Of a stretch of 64,000 bases of DNA, positions 50,330 to 60,150 are shown in pieces. The notes below the pieces were generated by a model. That model was given only the letters and a program-made list of their open reading frames with translations. It had not been told where the DNA came from and ran no database searches. How positions within the stretch are numbered: position 1 is the stretch's first letter; the number at the start of each line of letters is the position of its first letter. The position numbers were made by a program, and so were the translations under genes. The stretch is from a virus, in the IMG/VR virus record IMGVR_UViG_3300022841_000015, positions 1 through 64,000 of that record. One strand, written 5' to 3'.

Positions 50330-52336
50330 TTACTTACCTTGTTCTTCTAATAAAAGTTTCAAGTATTCTGCTTGTTGTTTTTCAGCTCCTGATTTAGGTT
50401 TAAAATCTTTTAGTTTTTGATCACCTGTTCTAAGAGCTTCTAATAACTGTTTAATTTTATCTTCATCAACTTTACTTTTTAAATCTCGAAGTTTTTGGAG
50501 TTTTACATTGCTTGCAGTTTTTTCAGCTTTTTCTTGAGCTTGTTCAAAATTAAAATTTTGTAGTCTAAAATCAGTACCATTAGGGTTAGTTCTTTCAGGT
50601 CGATCTCCAGCACTGTAGTTAAAAATAGAAGTATCTTTATACTTAGGATTTTTTGCGTCTACTTCACTTAAACCTTTTTGAGCTGCAGCTTTTTCTGCTT
50701 CAGTACTATTAGGGTCTAATGCTATAGCTATAAAACCTCTTTTATCAGCAGCAACTTTTTGAGATTTAACTTTTGCTCTAGCCTCTAATTCTTTAGCTTT
50801 TGTAGTTATTTCTTTAGTTTTAAGTTCAGGTGTGTACGTATTACCGGGACCAGAAAGTATTCTATTTTCAGCAGGTGTAATATCTCTTTCTTTTGTGCTA
50901 ATAGGAGCTTCTACAGGTTCTTCAACATCATCACTAGTATCTATTTCATCTTCAGAAATTATAGGCTTAAGCTTAATTTTAGGCTTAGTTTTAGGTTTAT
51001 TTCCACCTAGTTTAAAGTCTCTACTAACTCCTGTTTGTTCTTCAATAAACTTTTGAGCTTGTTTTTGTCTTTCTTCAGAAGTAGTAGCTTGCTGTATAGA
51101 ATTTTTTAATATTTTGTTAATAGAGTCATCGTACTGAGAAATTAAACTATTATATAGAGACTGTTGTTGTTGAAATTTTTGATCATTACTTTCACTACCA
51201 CCAATTTTTCTACTGCTAGAAGCTTCTTGGTTTTGTTGAGCACCTAGTGCAATAGCAGCCATAGTATCATCGTTAGACATCATATCTGATATGTCTTTGC
51301 TAAACGTACCATCACCATTTATTAATTTTAAAGCTCTCATAGCTCTAATAGTGGCTGCTGGTCCAACTTTAGATTGAGACTGACTAGCAGCAACTATAGT
51401 TTGTAAATCATCTATAGACATATCAGGAGAATTTAAAGGAAATAAACCAAAAAATGTTTCAGGAGTAAGTGCTTCACTGATCCATTTTATAGCACCTTTA
51501 CTTTGAGGAACATTTAATGTTTCTGAAATATCTTTAAAAGCATCAGCATTTTCTTTTTGACTTATAGAACCAGTTTTAAATGCGTTAGTTCCAATATTAG
51601 TAGTATTACTATTTCCTGAGTTGCTAAATATTTTGCCAGCAAAATTTAATCTATTTTCAGCATTTTTACTTAATCTTTCTTGACTTTTAACATCTAACAC
51701 ACTGTAATTTTCAGTAGCTGTTTGTTGCATTTGTGCTATTTCTGTTTCACTTAGACCAGCTTCTCTTGCTAAAGCAGCTACATCTGATTTTATTTTAGCA
51801 GGGTCTTGATACAGTCTAGGGTTATCAATCATATTTTGGATAAACCCATCCATAAGATCATCTTTTCTTTTATAACCATCTACTTGATTTAGATTTATAG
51901 AAGTATTTCTTCCACCGTCACTAATAGTTCTTGTACCAGAAGTTTGTGTTTGGTAACCCGGAGAATTAAATATAGCTTGTTTTGTGCCTTGTTCCATCTC
52001 AAAAGAAGGCTGCATATCTTTAGCTTGTTGAATTAAATTGCTCATAGCTAAATTTTTATCTATACCTCTTTGTTTTTCTAAATCAAAAATACGTTGTTCT
52101 TCAACTACAGCTCTTTGACCTTCGTTTTCACGAAAATTTTGTTGTCTTTCAAAATTGGCTTGTTGTTGCATAACAGCATTTTGCTCAAGCTGTGCATTTC
52201 TAGCTTCTTGCATTTGTGCATTTATACTAGCAAGACCTTTTTGAGAACTCTCAATAGAACGTGCAGCGTTAGCAAAAGCTTGGTTAGAGCCACTAAAGTT
52301 AGGATTTATTCTAGATCTAAAAAGTTCACCAGCCAT
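50330..52336 (-). CDS. Glutamine-rich helical structural protein
   Basis: A 668-residue protein. The N-terminal third is a glutamine-rich coiled coil (ARSIESSQKGLASINAQMQE, AVMQQQANFERQQNFRENEG); the C-terminal third is lysine- and glutamate-rich with a PKTKPKIKLKP linker. Position among virion genes suggests an internal core or ejection component. No family recognised. Confidence 0.55.
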   Translation of the reverse strand: MAGELFRSRINPNFSGSNQAFANAARSIESSQKGLASINAQMQEARNAQLEQNAVMQQQANFERQQNFRENEGQRAVVEEQRIFDLEKQRGIDKNLAMSNLIQQAKDMQPSFEMEQGTKQAIFNSPGYQTQTSGTRTISDGGRNTSINLNQVDGYKRKDDLMDGFIQNMIDNPRLYQDPAKIKSDVAALAREAGLSETEIAQMQQTATENYSVLDVKSQERLSKNAENRLNFAGKIFSNSGNSNTTNIGTNAFKTGSISQKENADAFKDISETLNVPQSKGAIKWISEALTPETFFGLFPLNSPDMSIDDLQTIVAASQSQSKVGPAATIRAMRALKLINGDGTFSKDISDMMSNDDTMAAIALGAQQNQEASSSRKIGGSESNDQKFQQQQSLYNSLISQYDDSINKILKNSIQQATTSEERQKQAQKFIEEQTGVSRDFKLGGNKPKTKPKIKLKPIISEDEIDTSDDVEEPVEAPISTKERDITPAENRILSGPGNTYTPELKTKEITTKAKELEARAKVKSQKVAADKRGFIAIALDPNSTEAEKAAAQKGLSEVDAKNPKYKDTSIFNYSAGDRPERTNPNGTDFRLQNFNFEQAQEKAEKTASNVKLQKLRDLKSKVDEDKIKQLLEALRTGDQKLKDFKPKSGAEKQQAEYLKLLLEEQGK

Positions 52337-52343
52337 TATATTA

Positions 52344-52808
52344 TTACCCTATTGCACTACCATCTACATTAGCTGCTTTAGCTCTTGCCATTCGGTCTAT
52401 ATATTCTTGACTACCAGCTTCCACACTATTTAATGCTAAACCATTACGAGTTCTTTCCATAAGATCTGCATTATAAGAAGTTGCATTATTAGCAAGACTT
52501 CTATTCATACCAGCTAGCTCAATACCAAACTGTTTTTTTCCTTGCTTACGCATTTGGTGAGCATTATACATACCATATAGGCTACCTAAACCTTGAGCAG
52601 CTAACCCAAAGTTTTGAAATCCATTTAAAGATTCTGGTGCTTTTGGGTAATTTTGATCACCCATTAAAACACCATTACCTGCATTCATTCTGTAGTCTTG
52701 TGGTTTATAACTAAAATCGTCATAGGAAGCTGCTAAACTAAATTCTTTAGCAGGGTCGTATATTTGTGTTGTTGTAGGAATTTTGAAATTACTGTAAGTT
52801 TCACCCAT
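52344..52808 (-). CDS. Small structural protein
   Basis: A 154-residue protein. Polar N-terminus with Tyr/Phe repeats (YDDFSYKPQDYRMNAGNG), a middle NFGLAAQGLGSLYGMYNAHQ segment and a helical C-terminus. Its order between two internal virion genes resembles T7 gp14-type or N4 small internal proteins. Tentative. Confidence 0.5.
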   Translation of the reverse strand: MGETYSNFKIPTTTQIYDPAKEFSLAASYDDFSYKPQDYRMNAGNGVLMGDQNYPKAPESLNGFQNFGLAAQGLGSLYGMYNAHQMRKQGKKQFGIELAGMNRSLANNATSYNADLMERTRNGLALNSVEAGSQEYIDRMARAKAANVDGSAIG

Positions 52809-52825
52809 AATTCTGTACCTTTTTG

Positions 52826-55567
52826 TTAAACTACACCTAAAGTTAAGGCGTTTTTATGATAGTTGCCCACTACTGTACCATAATCATACATGCTAGAATA
52901 GTTGTATTGTATTGGTCCAGCCATAAACCTATATGTGTCAGGACTATTAAGAAAAGCTAGGTAGGTTGGGTCTAATCCATTTTCTTGTGCTTCTATTAAT
53001 CTAGCTAGTTCTTGTGACCTAATATCAAATTGATTATTTATTTCTAGCATCTCTGCTTGAAGCTCTAGTATATCTGCATTTATATCAGCTACTATCATAT
53101 TACTAAACTGTGTGACGCTTTGTGTAATAACAGCAGGATCACTCATACCTGTTGAACCTGAACCAGTTTGGCTAGTTAAGTAAGCAGCACCAGCAGCAAC
53201 AACTACTTTTAAAAATTCACTATCTATACTAGATATTATAGCAATTGCTATAGAAATAATAACATAATTAGCTAATGCAACCTGAAAAAAAGCAGCTAAA
53301 GATAGTTTTGTAGGGTCAAAAGTTATCAGAGTGTAAACTATTAGTACTATTTCTAGTAAATCTGCAAACGCTGAAGTTTCATACCAAGCCACTTCAGTTA
53401 TCTGTACAGAATAAAAATTCATCCTTAAAGCTAGGGTGTACAACTGTAGTTGTTCAACTGGAGTTAAACTATCAATAGAAAAATGAGACAACAGTATAGA
53501 AAAGTTATCATCCCCTAGTTTACTAAGGCTCATGTTTTCTTGCCCATTACCTAAAATAAACTCTATACCAGACATGTTTGTTAATACAATTGTAGAACAA
53601 GAAGTAGTAGACACCTGTTTTCTCATAGTAAGAGTGTTTACGTTAGTTACAGTATGGCTGTAAGTACCAATTGGACCTGAATCAAATATGGTAGTAGAAG
53701 CATTTTGTGTAGACCATACTACAGCTCGTTTTACATTTTGTTCTAAAAACGTAGCATAATACCCTTGGTTGTCTACTGTTGTATTAAAATCAACAGCTTC
53801 TGTAATTACTAATGTATAAAACATCTCATAAAGAATTTTAGAAACTACTGTTGCTGTATCAGTAGGGTTTACAGCGAAGGATAAAAATCCTTCTGATATA
53901 CCAGCAATATTAGGGTTAGCTTCTATTTGTTGTATTATGTCGTTAAACTCTAAGTCTAAAGTACCTAATAGCCCTACTATACCATCATAGTTTTCTTGTC
54001 CTACACTAACTACACTGGCAGAAACTGTGTTAGACCTAAGTATACCAATAGGCATAAACTCTAAGTTACTTAAACTACTGCTTACCATTTTAACATCAGG
54101 GTAAGTATTACTACTTATGTCATACACCCAATATTTCCATTCAGCAATTTCGTCAATATAGTAAGTAACAATTACATAAGAAATAATTCTATAAGCAGGT
54201 CTAGTAATCACACTAGTCAAAGTTTCTGTTAAAGGAGATGGCATATTAGTGTTATCTGTGTCTACAGGGTTAGCAACACTATAAGTAATAGTAGTTGATA
54301 TGCTGTGTTTTCCTTCAGCTAAAGCGGTAGCTTCAAAACTGTCTTGTGTAGAGATACTTTCTATACTTACAACCATAGTAACAGAGGAACTTAACAAGTT
54401 TACTGTTTCCGGGGTTATAGTAAAACCTAAACCTGTACCACTAGAAGAAATTTGGTTTATGGTAGTTCCTGCAGAAGCATCACCACCAGAACTTGTCACT
54501 GTAAAAGTTATTACATTTCCGTCTACATCTACACTATCTACTGTTAACACATCATCATTGTCCAAAGTTATTGTGTCTAATGCACTGTAGAAATTAGTAC
54601 TGTCGCTTCCAGAACTAGAGTACGAACCATTACTGCCAGAATCATCGTAGTTTGCCTCTGTTTGATCTTCTAACAAGGTATATTCATAAGGTAATGAGTT
54701 TGCTTCAGTACTAATAGTAAAGTCTGTGTACGATGTACCAGCTAGCAATACTACAGTATCAACTGAGGTAAAATGGGTACCGTTTGTAGCTGTTCCTGTG
54801 TAACTTAAATTAACTGTGACAGTTTTGTTAGCAGGTATAAGTCTATCGACACTAACTGTGTACATTAGTGTGTTATCTCCTTGAACTACTTCTGAATAAC
54901 CAGATAAATAAAACGTAGCAGTTTCTCTTAGTCTCTGTACTGTTAATTGGTAGTTATTAGCTCCTGCATTGTACGTAACAGCAGATAAAAAATAGCTATC
55001 GAAAGTACCGTACTCGTCACTAAAAGTTAATGTATTAAGATGGGGAAGATAACTATAAACATTTTGTAAATAGTGTTTAAAATAAACTTCTTTTGTAGGG
55101 TACTTTTGTACTGCACTAGTAATATTAACTGTGTAACCAGTTATAGAAAACAAAGCATTAATAACAGCAGATTGGTCTATAGTATTTTTACGTACATTTG
55201 TTGTAGGTAAAGCATAAGGATACTCACCTTCTTCTGCGTAATTGTAGTAACCGTCTATTTTTCCTTGAGCAACTTTAGTGTACTTATTAAACGGAGATAT
55301 TAATGCAATAGCAGAATTTTTTGTGTACTCAAGTGCTATTTTAACTAACGCATCTTCTTCTAGATCTGTAGTTGAAGGATAAACTTTCTGTGAAACATGT
55401 TGTACTTGTACTACGGTCTCATCTTCGATACCAAATATACCTACTACAAATTCCAGTAAAGGCATAACAATATCATCCCATACTGTTTCTACAGCCTCTA
55501 CTACTCCTTCAACAACATCTTCTACTATGTCTATTATATCTTCAATAATTTCTACAACAGCACCCAT
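52826..55567 (-). CDS. Large structural protein with Calx-beta-like domain
   Basis: A 913-residue protein. The N-terminal ~50 residues form an acidic amphipathic helix with EDIIDIVEDVVEGVVEAVET. Residues ~228-290 (KTVTVNLSYTGTATNGTHFT, then TVVLLAGTSYTDFTISTE) match the Calx-beta pattern. A threonine/serine-rich beta region follows, and hydrophobic helices lie at about 770-830 (LSLAAFFQVALANYVIISIA). A mixed adhesin-like and membrane-active virion protein. Function not known. Confidence 0.55.
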   Translation of the reverse strand: MGAVVEIIEDIIDIVEDVVEGVVEAVETVWDDIVMPLLEFVVGIFGIEDETVVQVQHVSQKVYPSTTDLEEDALVKIALEYTKNSAIALISPFNKYTKVAQGKIDGYYNYAEEGEYPYALPTTNVRKNTIDQSAVINALFSITGYTVNITSAVQKYPTKEVYFKHYLQNVYSYLPHLNTLTFSDEYGTFDSYFLSAVTYNAGANNYQLTVQRLRETATFYLSGYSEVVQGDNTLMYTVSVDRLIPANKTVTVNLSYTGTATNGTHFTSVDTVVLLAGTSYTDFTISTEANSLPYEYTLLEDQTEANYDDSGSNGSYSSSGSDSTNFYSALDTITLDNDDVLTVDSVDVDGNVITFTVTSSGGDASAGTTINQISSSGTGLGFTITPETVNLLSSSVTMVVSIESISTQDSFEATALAEGKHSISTTITYSVANPVDTDNTNMPSPLTETLTSVITRPAYRIISYVIVTYYIDEIAEWKYWVYDISSNTYPDVKMVSSSLSNLEFMPIGILRSNTVSASVVSVGQENYDGIVGLLGTLDLEFNDIIQQIEANPNIAGISEGFLSFAVNPTDTATVVSKILYEMFYTLVITEAVDFNTTVDNQGYYATFLEQNVKRAVVWSTQNASTTIFDSGPIGTYSHTVTNVNTLTMRKQVSTTSCSTIVLTNMSGIEFILGNGQENMSLSKLGDDNFSILLSHFSIDSLTPVEQLQLYTLALRMNFYSVQITEVAWYETSAFADLLEIVLIVYTLITFDPTKLSLAAFFQVALANYVIISIAIAIISSIDSEFLKVVVAAGAAYLTSQTGSGSTGMSDPAVITQSVTQFSNMIVADINADILELQAEMLEINNQFDIRSQELARLIEAQENGLDPTYLAFLNSPDTYRFMAGPIQYNYSSMYDYGTVVGNYHKNALTLGVV

Positions 55568-55574
55568 AATTAAA

Positions 55575-56054
55575 CTACCTAGAATTATGTAAAATTTTAT
55601 CCAATTTCTGTTTTATTAGACTAATGTTTATGATAACAGGGGTACCAAACTCATACCATTTTTTAATACTTTTAACTGTTAGTAAACTTTTTAAGTTAAT
55701 AACTCCTTCTTTTTTATGGGGAATAAAACTAAGAGTCTTTACAGGTGAATAAGCATTTCCATAGAATATACTTATAAGAAGTGTTAGTGTACCTACAGGA
55801 TTTCCTTTACCATAAAACAAAACTCCTTCAGTTTTGTAAGGACTTAGTTTCTTAAAATACAAAAAACAAGACCCATCAATTAAACAATACGCTGTGTTCT
55901 CAGCTATACACTTTAACATACGTTTTTTGTGTATATTAGTGTCACTATCAGAAACTAAGGATTCTACAACAGAGTAGTGGTTATCTATATCTTGTTCATT
56001 ACATTTACGGATGTAGTTATCATTCTGCAGTAAATTAATAAGTTTGTATTTCAC
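55575..56054 (-). CDS. Virion-region protein of unknown function
   Basis: A 159-residue protein. Central CLIDGSCFLYFKKLSPYKTE, VLFYGKGNP and GTLTLLISIFYGNAYSPVKT suggest an acetyltransferase-like or small alpha/beta fold. No catalytic motif identified. It lies between structural genes. Confidence 0.5.
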   Translation of the reverse strand: MKYKLINLLQNDNYIRKCNEQDIDNHYSVVESLVSDSDTNIHKKRMLKCIAENTAYCLIDGSCFLYFKKLSPYKTEGVLFYGKGNPVGTLTLLISIFYGNAYSPVKTLSFIPHKKEGVINLKSLLTVKSIKKWYEFGTPVIINISLIKQKLDKILHNSR

Positions 56055-56055
56055 A

Positions 56056-56295
56056 TTATACAGAAGTAGTTGAGTGGCAGATAGAAACTAACATTTTTAC
56101 GGACAAAGCATCTACATCTATATCATCAAATTCTGCTGTGTCAATATCATAATCATTGGCTATTGTAAGCAGTACTATTACTACTCCTAAACTATCAAGC
56201 TCGCTATCCATAAACATACCGTCCATGAGAACAGGCAACCCATTCTCATAGACAATACAACTATTTATGTTAGCTAGTGTTTCTTCTTTAGTCAT
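56056..56295 (-). CDS. Small acidic protein of unknown function
   Basis: A 79-residue protein. Acidic and hydrophobic (DSELDSLGVVIVLLTIANDY, DIDTAEFDDIDVDALSVKML). ATG overlaps the upstream stop. The pattern resembles acyl-carrier-like helical bundles only superficially. Confidence 0.45.
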   Translation of the reverse strand: MTKEETLANINSCIVYENGLPVLMDGMFMDSELDSLGVVIVLLTIANDYDIDTAEFDDIDVDALSVKMLVSICHSTTSV

Positions 56296-56825
56296 TAGGC
56301 TGGCAAATCATTTAGTATATCTTCATATAGTGCAGAAGTTTTAGCTTCATTAACAATAGTTGGAGCAGCACCTGTTTTATTAACAGAATAGTAAATAGCC
56401 CAAGTTTCTAGTGTTTTAGCTAGTACTTTTTGTTTAGCATCTACTTTAAACCCTAGTGTTTGAGCTGTAATTAGGTCGTCTTTTTTATCTTCCGTAGTTT
56501 TTTGTGCTTCAAGAAGTAAATTTTTACTAATACTTTCTATGACCTGTTTATCAACTAAAAGTTTTTGTGCTTGCAGTAAAGCAGAAGTATCTATCTGTAT
56601 TTGTGTCTCTAGATAAATTTTTGCAGCTGTTTGAATTACTGACTGCATAGCTCCAAGATACACTTTAGCGTAGTCAACACCATTAATAGCACCTGAATCG
56701 TACTGAGACTTAATGTGAGCAGTAATACTCTCCATCATATCATCAAAAATACCATCTCCTTGTACTTTATAAGTAGAGGAGTCAGTAGTTACGTTATTTG
56801 TAAACTCAGTAAAAGCTAAGGTCAT
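56295..56825 (-). CDS. N4-type structural protein (gp54-like)
   Basis: A 176-residue protein. GDGIFDDMMESITAHIKSQY, then GAINGVDYAKVYLGAMQSVI, is a recurrent pattern of N4-like virion proteins encoded near the capsid gene (G.FD.LM.A...H....Y..G.I.G.DYA.VYL.....). The rest is helical. Assigned from motif and position. Confidence 0.6.
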   Translation of the reverse strand: MTLAFTEFTNNVTTDSSTYKVQGDGIFDDMMESITAHIKSQYDSGAINGVDYAKVYLGAMQSVIQTAAKIYLETQIQIDTSALLQAQKLLVDKQVIESISKNLLLEAQKTTEDKKDDLITAQTLGFKVDAKQKVLAKTLETWAIYYSVNKTGAAPTIVNEAKTSALYEDILNDLPA

Positions 56826-56827
56826 TT

Positions 56828-57310
56828 TTATTCACCTTCACCATAACTAATAGCGTATTTTTTTACTCTTATAGTAATCATATTACCTGTGTCTTTTCCA
56901 TCAACAAATTCACGTTTATGTAGAGGCATAAGAGTAGAAGCTGCAATTTTAATTAGTGCTACTTCTAGCTCTACAGGAATATCTAACGGTACATTTTTAG
57001 CTAATCCGAAGTAGTTATTCTCAAAACTCAAATGTGCAGTATTAGCTACAGCAGAATCACGAGGATCTTTATTTGTAATAGTTACTACTCTTGTTTTGAA
57101 AGCCGCTTTACGTTTTTCATTAATTTTTTGTCTTTTAGTTAGCGGTTTTTTAGAATGTTTTTCAGAAACAACTACTGGTTCTACATCTTGTGTTTCTACT
57201 TTTCCGTTAGCTTCATCAACTTTAGCTTGTAGTTTTTTAGTAGGAATATTAGCTTGAAACTCTAAACCTAGCTCATTAGCTTCCAGTATTAGGTCATCTC
57301 GATCTGACAT
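56828..57310 (-). CDS. Capsid-associated protein with SAP-like N-terminus
   Basis: A 160-residue protein. N-terminal DLILEANELGLEFQANIPTK, then LQAKVDEA, resembles a SAP/LEM-like helical module; a basic linker KKPLTKRQKINEKRKAAFKT follows; the C-terminal half is beta-rich (VPLDIPVELEVALIKIAAST). Similar proteins precede the major capsid gene in N4-like phages. Tentative decoration protein. Confidence 0.5.
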   Translation of the reverse strand: MSDRDDLILEANELGLEFQANIPTKKLQAKVDEANGKVETQDVEPVVVSEKHSKKPLTKRQKINEKRKAAFKTRVVTITNKDPRDSAVANTAHLSFENNYFGLAKNVPLDIPVELEVALIKIAASTLMPLHKREFVDGKDTGNMITIRVKKYAISYGEGE

Positions 57311-57348
57311 GTGTTAAATCCTTTCAGTTGTTTAACAAATTAATAATA

Positions 57349-57372
57349 GCCGGGACTTTTTCAAGTCCCAGC
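57349..57372 (-). terminator. Strong hairpin just after the capsid gene, partial terminator or processing site
   Basis: On the minus strand GCTGGGACTT pairs with AAGTCCCGGC (ten pairs, one G-U) around a GAAA tetraloop. It is followed by TATTATTAATTT rather than a clean T run. It may stabilise capsid mRNA or reduce downstream readthrough. Confidence 0.6.
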
Positions 57373-57389
57373 TGGTTAATACTTATTGG

Positions 57390-58613
57390 TTATTTGCTAG
57401 CGCAAACATACCCTTTAAGTAAACGTTCTTCTCGCAAGATAAGACCTGCGTACCAAAAATTGTAACTAAAGAAACCTTGAGTTGCATAAGGATTACTAAG
57501 TTCAATCTTACCGGGAGACTGACTGTTAAACTTAATTTTTCCTTTACCTTTTAGTCCTACAATAGCAAAAGAGCCTTTTGTTGGAAACAAGATAGGGAAA
57601 ACATCAAAGTTATCACGATCACCAGCAGTACCAGAAGTATTATCAGTACCACCACTAGAAGATAGATCACCTACGTAGTTCTGAGGTACAACACTACCTT
57701 GAGCAGCGTAAACTAGAGCAGACTCAGATTCGATGAAACGAACATCACCCATAGAACCAACTTCACCTTCAGCTAGGCTAGCTGCTGCTGCATACTTGTA
57801 TGCAGGGATATAAGCGAACTCTTCAGCGTTACCTGTACCACGAGTCAAGTTATCAAGATCGTACTTGATTTCTGGACCAATAACAGCGTAGTAAGCTTTA
57901 TTGATTGCACGAGTATCAACTTTAGTGTCACCTGAAACAACAGTAGTGTTCTTTTCAGCACGATTACGTACCAATCGACGAGTAATTTTACGGATCATAT
58001 CGTATGAAATCCGTGAATCATTATCATCTGTACCGTCAGTTTCAGCAGTATCTTGACCAATTTCTGCAATAGCAGTAGCACTTCCAACGTACTGGATAGT
58101 AGTAGTAGCTAGCAAATCAAGCTGTGTAAGATCTTCGTACCGCATATTAGCTAGGTGTCCTAACTCTTCACGGTATTGAATCTGTACCATGTCCTCAGAG
58201 AACATATCAACTTCATCAGTATAATCAAGCATTTCACCGTAACGAGCAAAACCTGTTTCAATAGTAACTTTTTTAATTGTTACTTTATTAGCTGCACCAG
58301 AACCTTCTGATAGCGTAGGCATACCTGCTGAAACATCAGTGATGTTACGTGCAGTAAGATAACCCTTAGTACCAAATTCTGAGTCAGTTCCACCTACTTG
58401 ACTACTAGGATCAAGTTTACGATCATAAATGTGTAACCATTTACTGACCTTAAAAGTTTTACCCATTTTGAGAGGCATAGATCGACGATCAGCAAACTGA
58501 CCATAAATATTTACAACGTTAGCTGCTTTAACACCAGCTTTGTCGTAATAATGCGTAATTGTATTCGGACCAGAAGTACTGTTAGTACCATTTCCGTAGA
58601 CGTTATCTACCAT
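57390..58613 (-). CDS. Major capsid protein (N4 gp56 family)
   Basis: A 407-residue protein. Hallmarks are THYYDKAGVKAANVVNIYGQ and FADRRSMPLKMGKTFKVSKW near the start, LTARNITDVSAGMPTLSEGS, TVIGP-like AYYAVIGPEIKYDLDNL, and C-terminal YNFWYAGLILREERLLKGYV. This matches the N4-gp56 family HK97-fold capsid protein, almost the same length as N4's 401. It is encoded next to scaffold and portal. Confidence 0.9.
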   Translation of the reverse strand: MVDNVYGNGTNSTSGPNTITHYYDKAGVKAANVVNIYGQFADRRSMPLKMGKTFKVSKWLHIYDRKLDPSSQVGGTDSEFGTKGYLTARNITDVSAGMPTLSEGSGAANKVTIKKVTIETGFARYGEMLDYTDEVDMFSEDMVQIQYREELGHLANMRYEDLTQLDLLATTTIQYVGSATAIAEIGQDTAETDGTDDNDSRISYDMIRKITRRLVRNRAEKNTTVVSGDTKVDTRAINKAYYAVIGPEIKYDLDNLTRGTGNAEEFAYIPAYKYAAAASLAEGEVGSMGDVRFIESESALVYAAQGSVVPQNYVGDLSSSGGTDNTSGTAGDRDNFDVFPILFPTKGSFAIVGLKGKGKIKFNSQSPGKIELSNPYATQGFFSYNFWYAGLILREERLLKGYVCASK

Positions 58614-58634
58614 TTAAATCACCTTTTTAGTAAA

Positions 58635-59765
58635 TTAGTTTGCACTTGTTACTTTTTTATACCAAGCGTCAAAATTTTCATCATTGTCGTCATCTAAATA
58701 ATCGATGACACCTTTTTTACCAGCAGTAGAGGCTGTTGAACTAGCTGCTCTTTTGCTTTCAGCTTCTGATGATTCTTTACCAAATTTTGTCTCTGCCTCT
58801 TGTGCGCTTTTATTCAAGTCATCTACAGCGTTCTGGTTATTACCAGCTTCTATAGATTTTTGATAATCAGCACCTGCAAGAAGGTAGTAATCTAAACTAG
58901 ATTTAGAATTTCCATCTAACATTTGTAACTTTGCTGCTTCAGGAGCTACTTTAGCGTAGACACCTGATTTTATATCGTGATGCAGACCCATAATAATTTT
59001 AGGGTTGCCTGCAATAATTTTCCTAGATCCATCATCCCATTGATTGTCTATAACATCAACAGTTGTTTTGTACTCTGGGTCTTTAGATATAGAATCTTCA
59101 ATCTCTGAAATTTCTAACTCAAAGTCTGATTTGCCGTAACTTTTAGATTCATACGGTTCAGTCTCTTCATCAAAACTCAGATCACTGAGATCAATATCTC
59201 TATCAGAAGCCAATTTTTTAATAGCACCTTTGTCACCTTTAAGGATGTCTAAGGCTAAGTCAAATTGGTCTTGAGTAATACTTTCTTCTTCCAGTGCAGA
59301 GATCATCTTCCTGTAAGGAGCCATCTTCTGCATTTTTTGAGTGTAGTCCATTGCCTTACCGAACACACCTTCAAACTGGTCCATGATTTCTTCATCAGAG
59401 AATTCAAAGTCTTGACCATTAGCTTTAAACTTTCGTTTAATAATGTTTTTAACTTCTTCTACTTTCTTTTCAGAACCATCTTCAAGATCTTTATCAGTAT
59501 CAAGTTCGTATTTATTTTCATTAATATTATCTGCGTCTGTATCAGACTTTTTAGTATCTTCATCTAAAACTTTGCCATCAGATAAATTTTTATCACCAGA
59601 AGTTGTAGTATCCTCTTCAGATGTTGTTTCGTTACTGTTATCTTTATTTCTAGATAACAACTCAGCTGCGTCTTCATTTCCTTCTTCACGACGAATTGCA
59701 GCCAGTGCATCAATAGGATCAATGTCGTTATCAAAAATTTCGTCTTCAGATAACTCGGTACTCAT
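58635..59765 (-). CDS. Scaffolding protein (N4 gp57-like)
   Basis: A 376-residue, very acidic protein. The N-terminal ~110 residues are low-complexity acidic (DNSNETTSEEDTTTSGDKNL); a middle domain has NIIKRKFKANGQDFEFSDEE and KAMDYTQKMQKMAPYRKMIS, as in phage scaffolds; the C-terminus is charged. It would shape the procapsid with the gp56-type capsid and leave before or during packaging. Confidence 0.75.
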   Translation of the reverse strand: MSTELSEDEIFDNDIDPIDALAAIRREEGNEDAAELLSRNKDNSNETTSEEDTTTSGDKNLSDGKVLDEDTKKSDTDADNINENKYELDTDKDLEDGSEKKVEEVKNIIKRKFKANGQDFEFSDEEIMDQFEGVFGKAMDYTQKMQKMAPYRKMISALEEESITQDQFDLALDILKGDKGAIKKLASDRDIDLSDLSFDEETEPYESKSYGKSDFELEISEIEDSISKDPEYKTTVDVIDNQWDDGSRKIIAGNPKIIMGLHHDIKSGVYAKVAPEAAKLQMLDGNSKSSLDYYLLAGADYQKSIEAGNNQNAVDDLNKSAQEAETKFGKESSEAESKRAASSTASTAGKKGVIDYLDDDNDENFDAWYKKVTSAN

Positions 59766-60097
59766 TATTCAGTACCTTCAAGTTCTTCTTCATCTACTAT
59801 TTCAGAGTTAAGAGCACCTGCGTAGTTATACTCAACCATCATAAAGAAATAACCTAAGTTACTGCCTGCCACTAGATCTTCCATAATAGCTGATCGTTCA
59901 CCTCGTCTAATAACTCCGGGATCTGCTAACATACTAACAGAATCTAATGCTTTATCTTTAAGATAACCATTAGTAATTACTCTTTGAAACTGAGAGTTAT
60001 TTTTTAGCCAAGCTAAATCTTCTCCCATAGTAATGTGGTGTTCTGTTTCAATTGTTTCTAGCTCTACTTGATCTTGTTCTTCTGTCAGGCTACTCAT
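59765..60097 (-). CDS. N4 gp58-like small structural protein
   Basis: A 110-residue protein overlapping the scaffold start. Helical with MGEDLAWLKNNSQFQRVITN, then GYLKDKALDSVSML and RSAIMEDLVAGSNLGYFFMM, the pattern of small proteins between portal and scaffold in N4-like phages. Role unknown. Confidence 0.6.
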   Translation of the reverse strand: MSSLTEEQDQVELETIETEHHITMGEDLAWLKNNSQFQRVITNGYLKDKALDSVSMLADPGVIRRGERSAIMEDLVAGSNLGYFFMMVEYNYAGALNSEIVDEEELEGTE

Positions 60098-60150
60098 TAA
60101 GGAGTCCTATAGTTAAGTTATGTAAATAAGTTTTGTATTTATACTATAAT

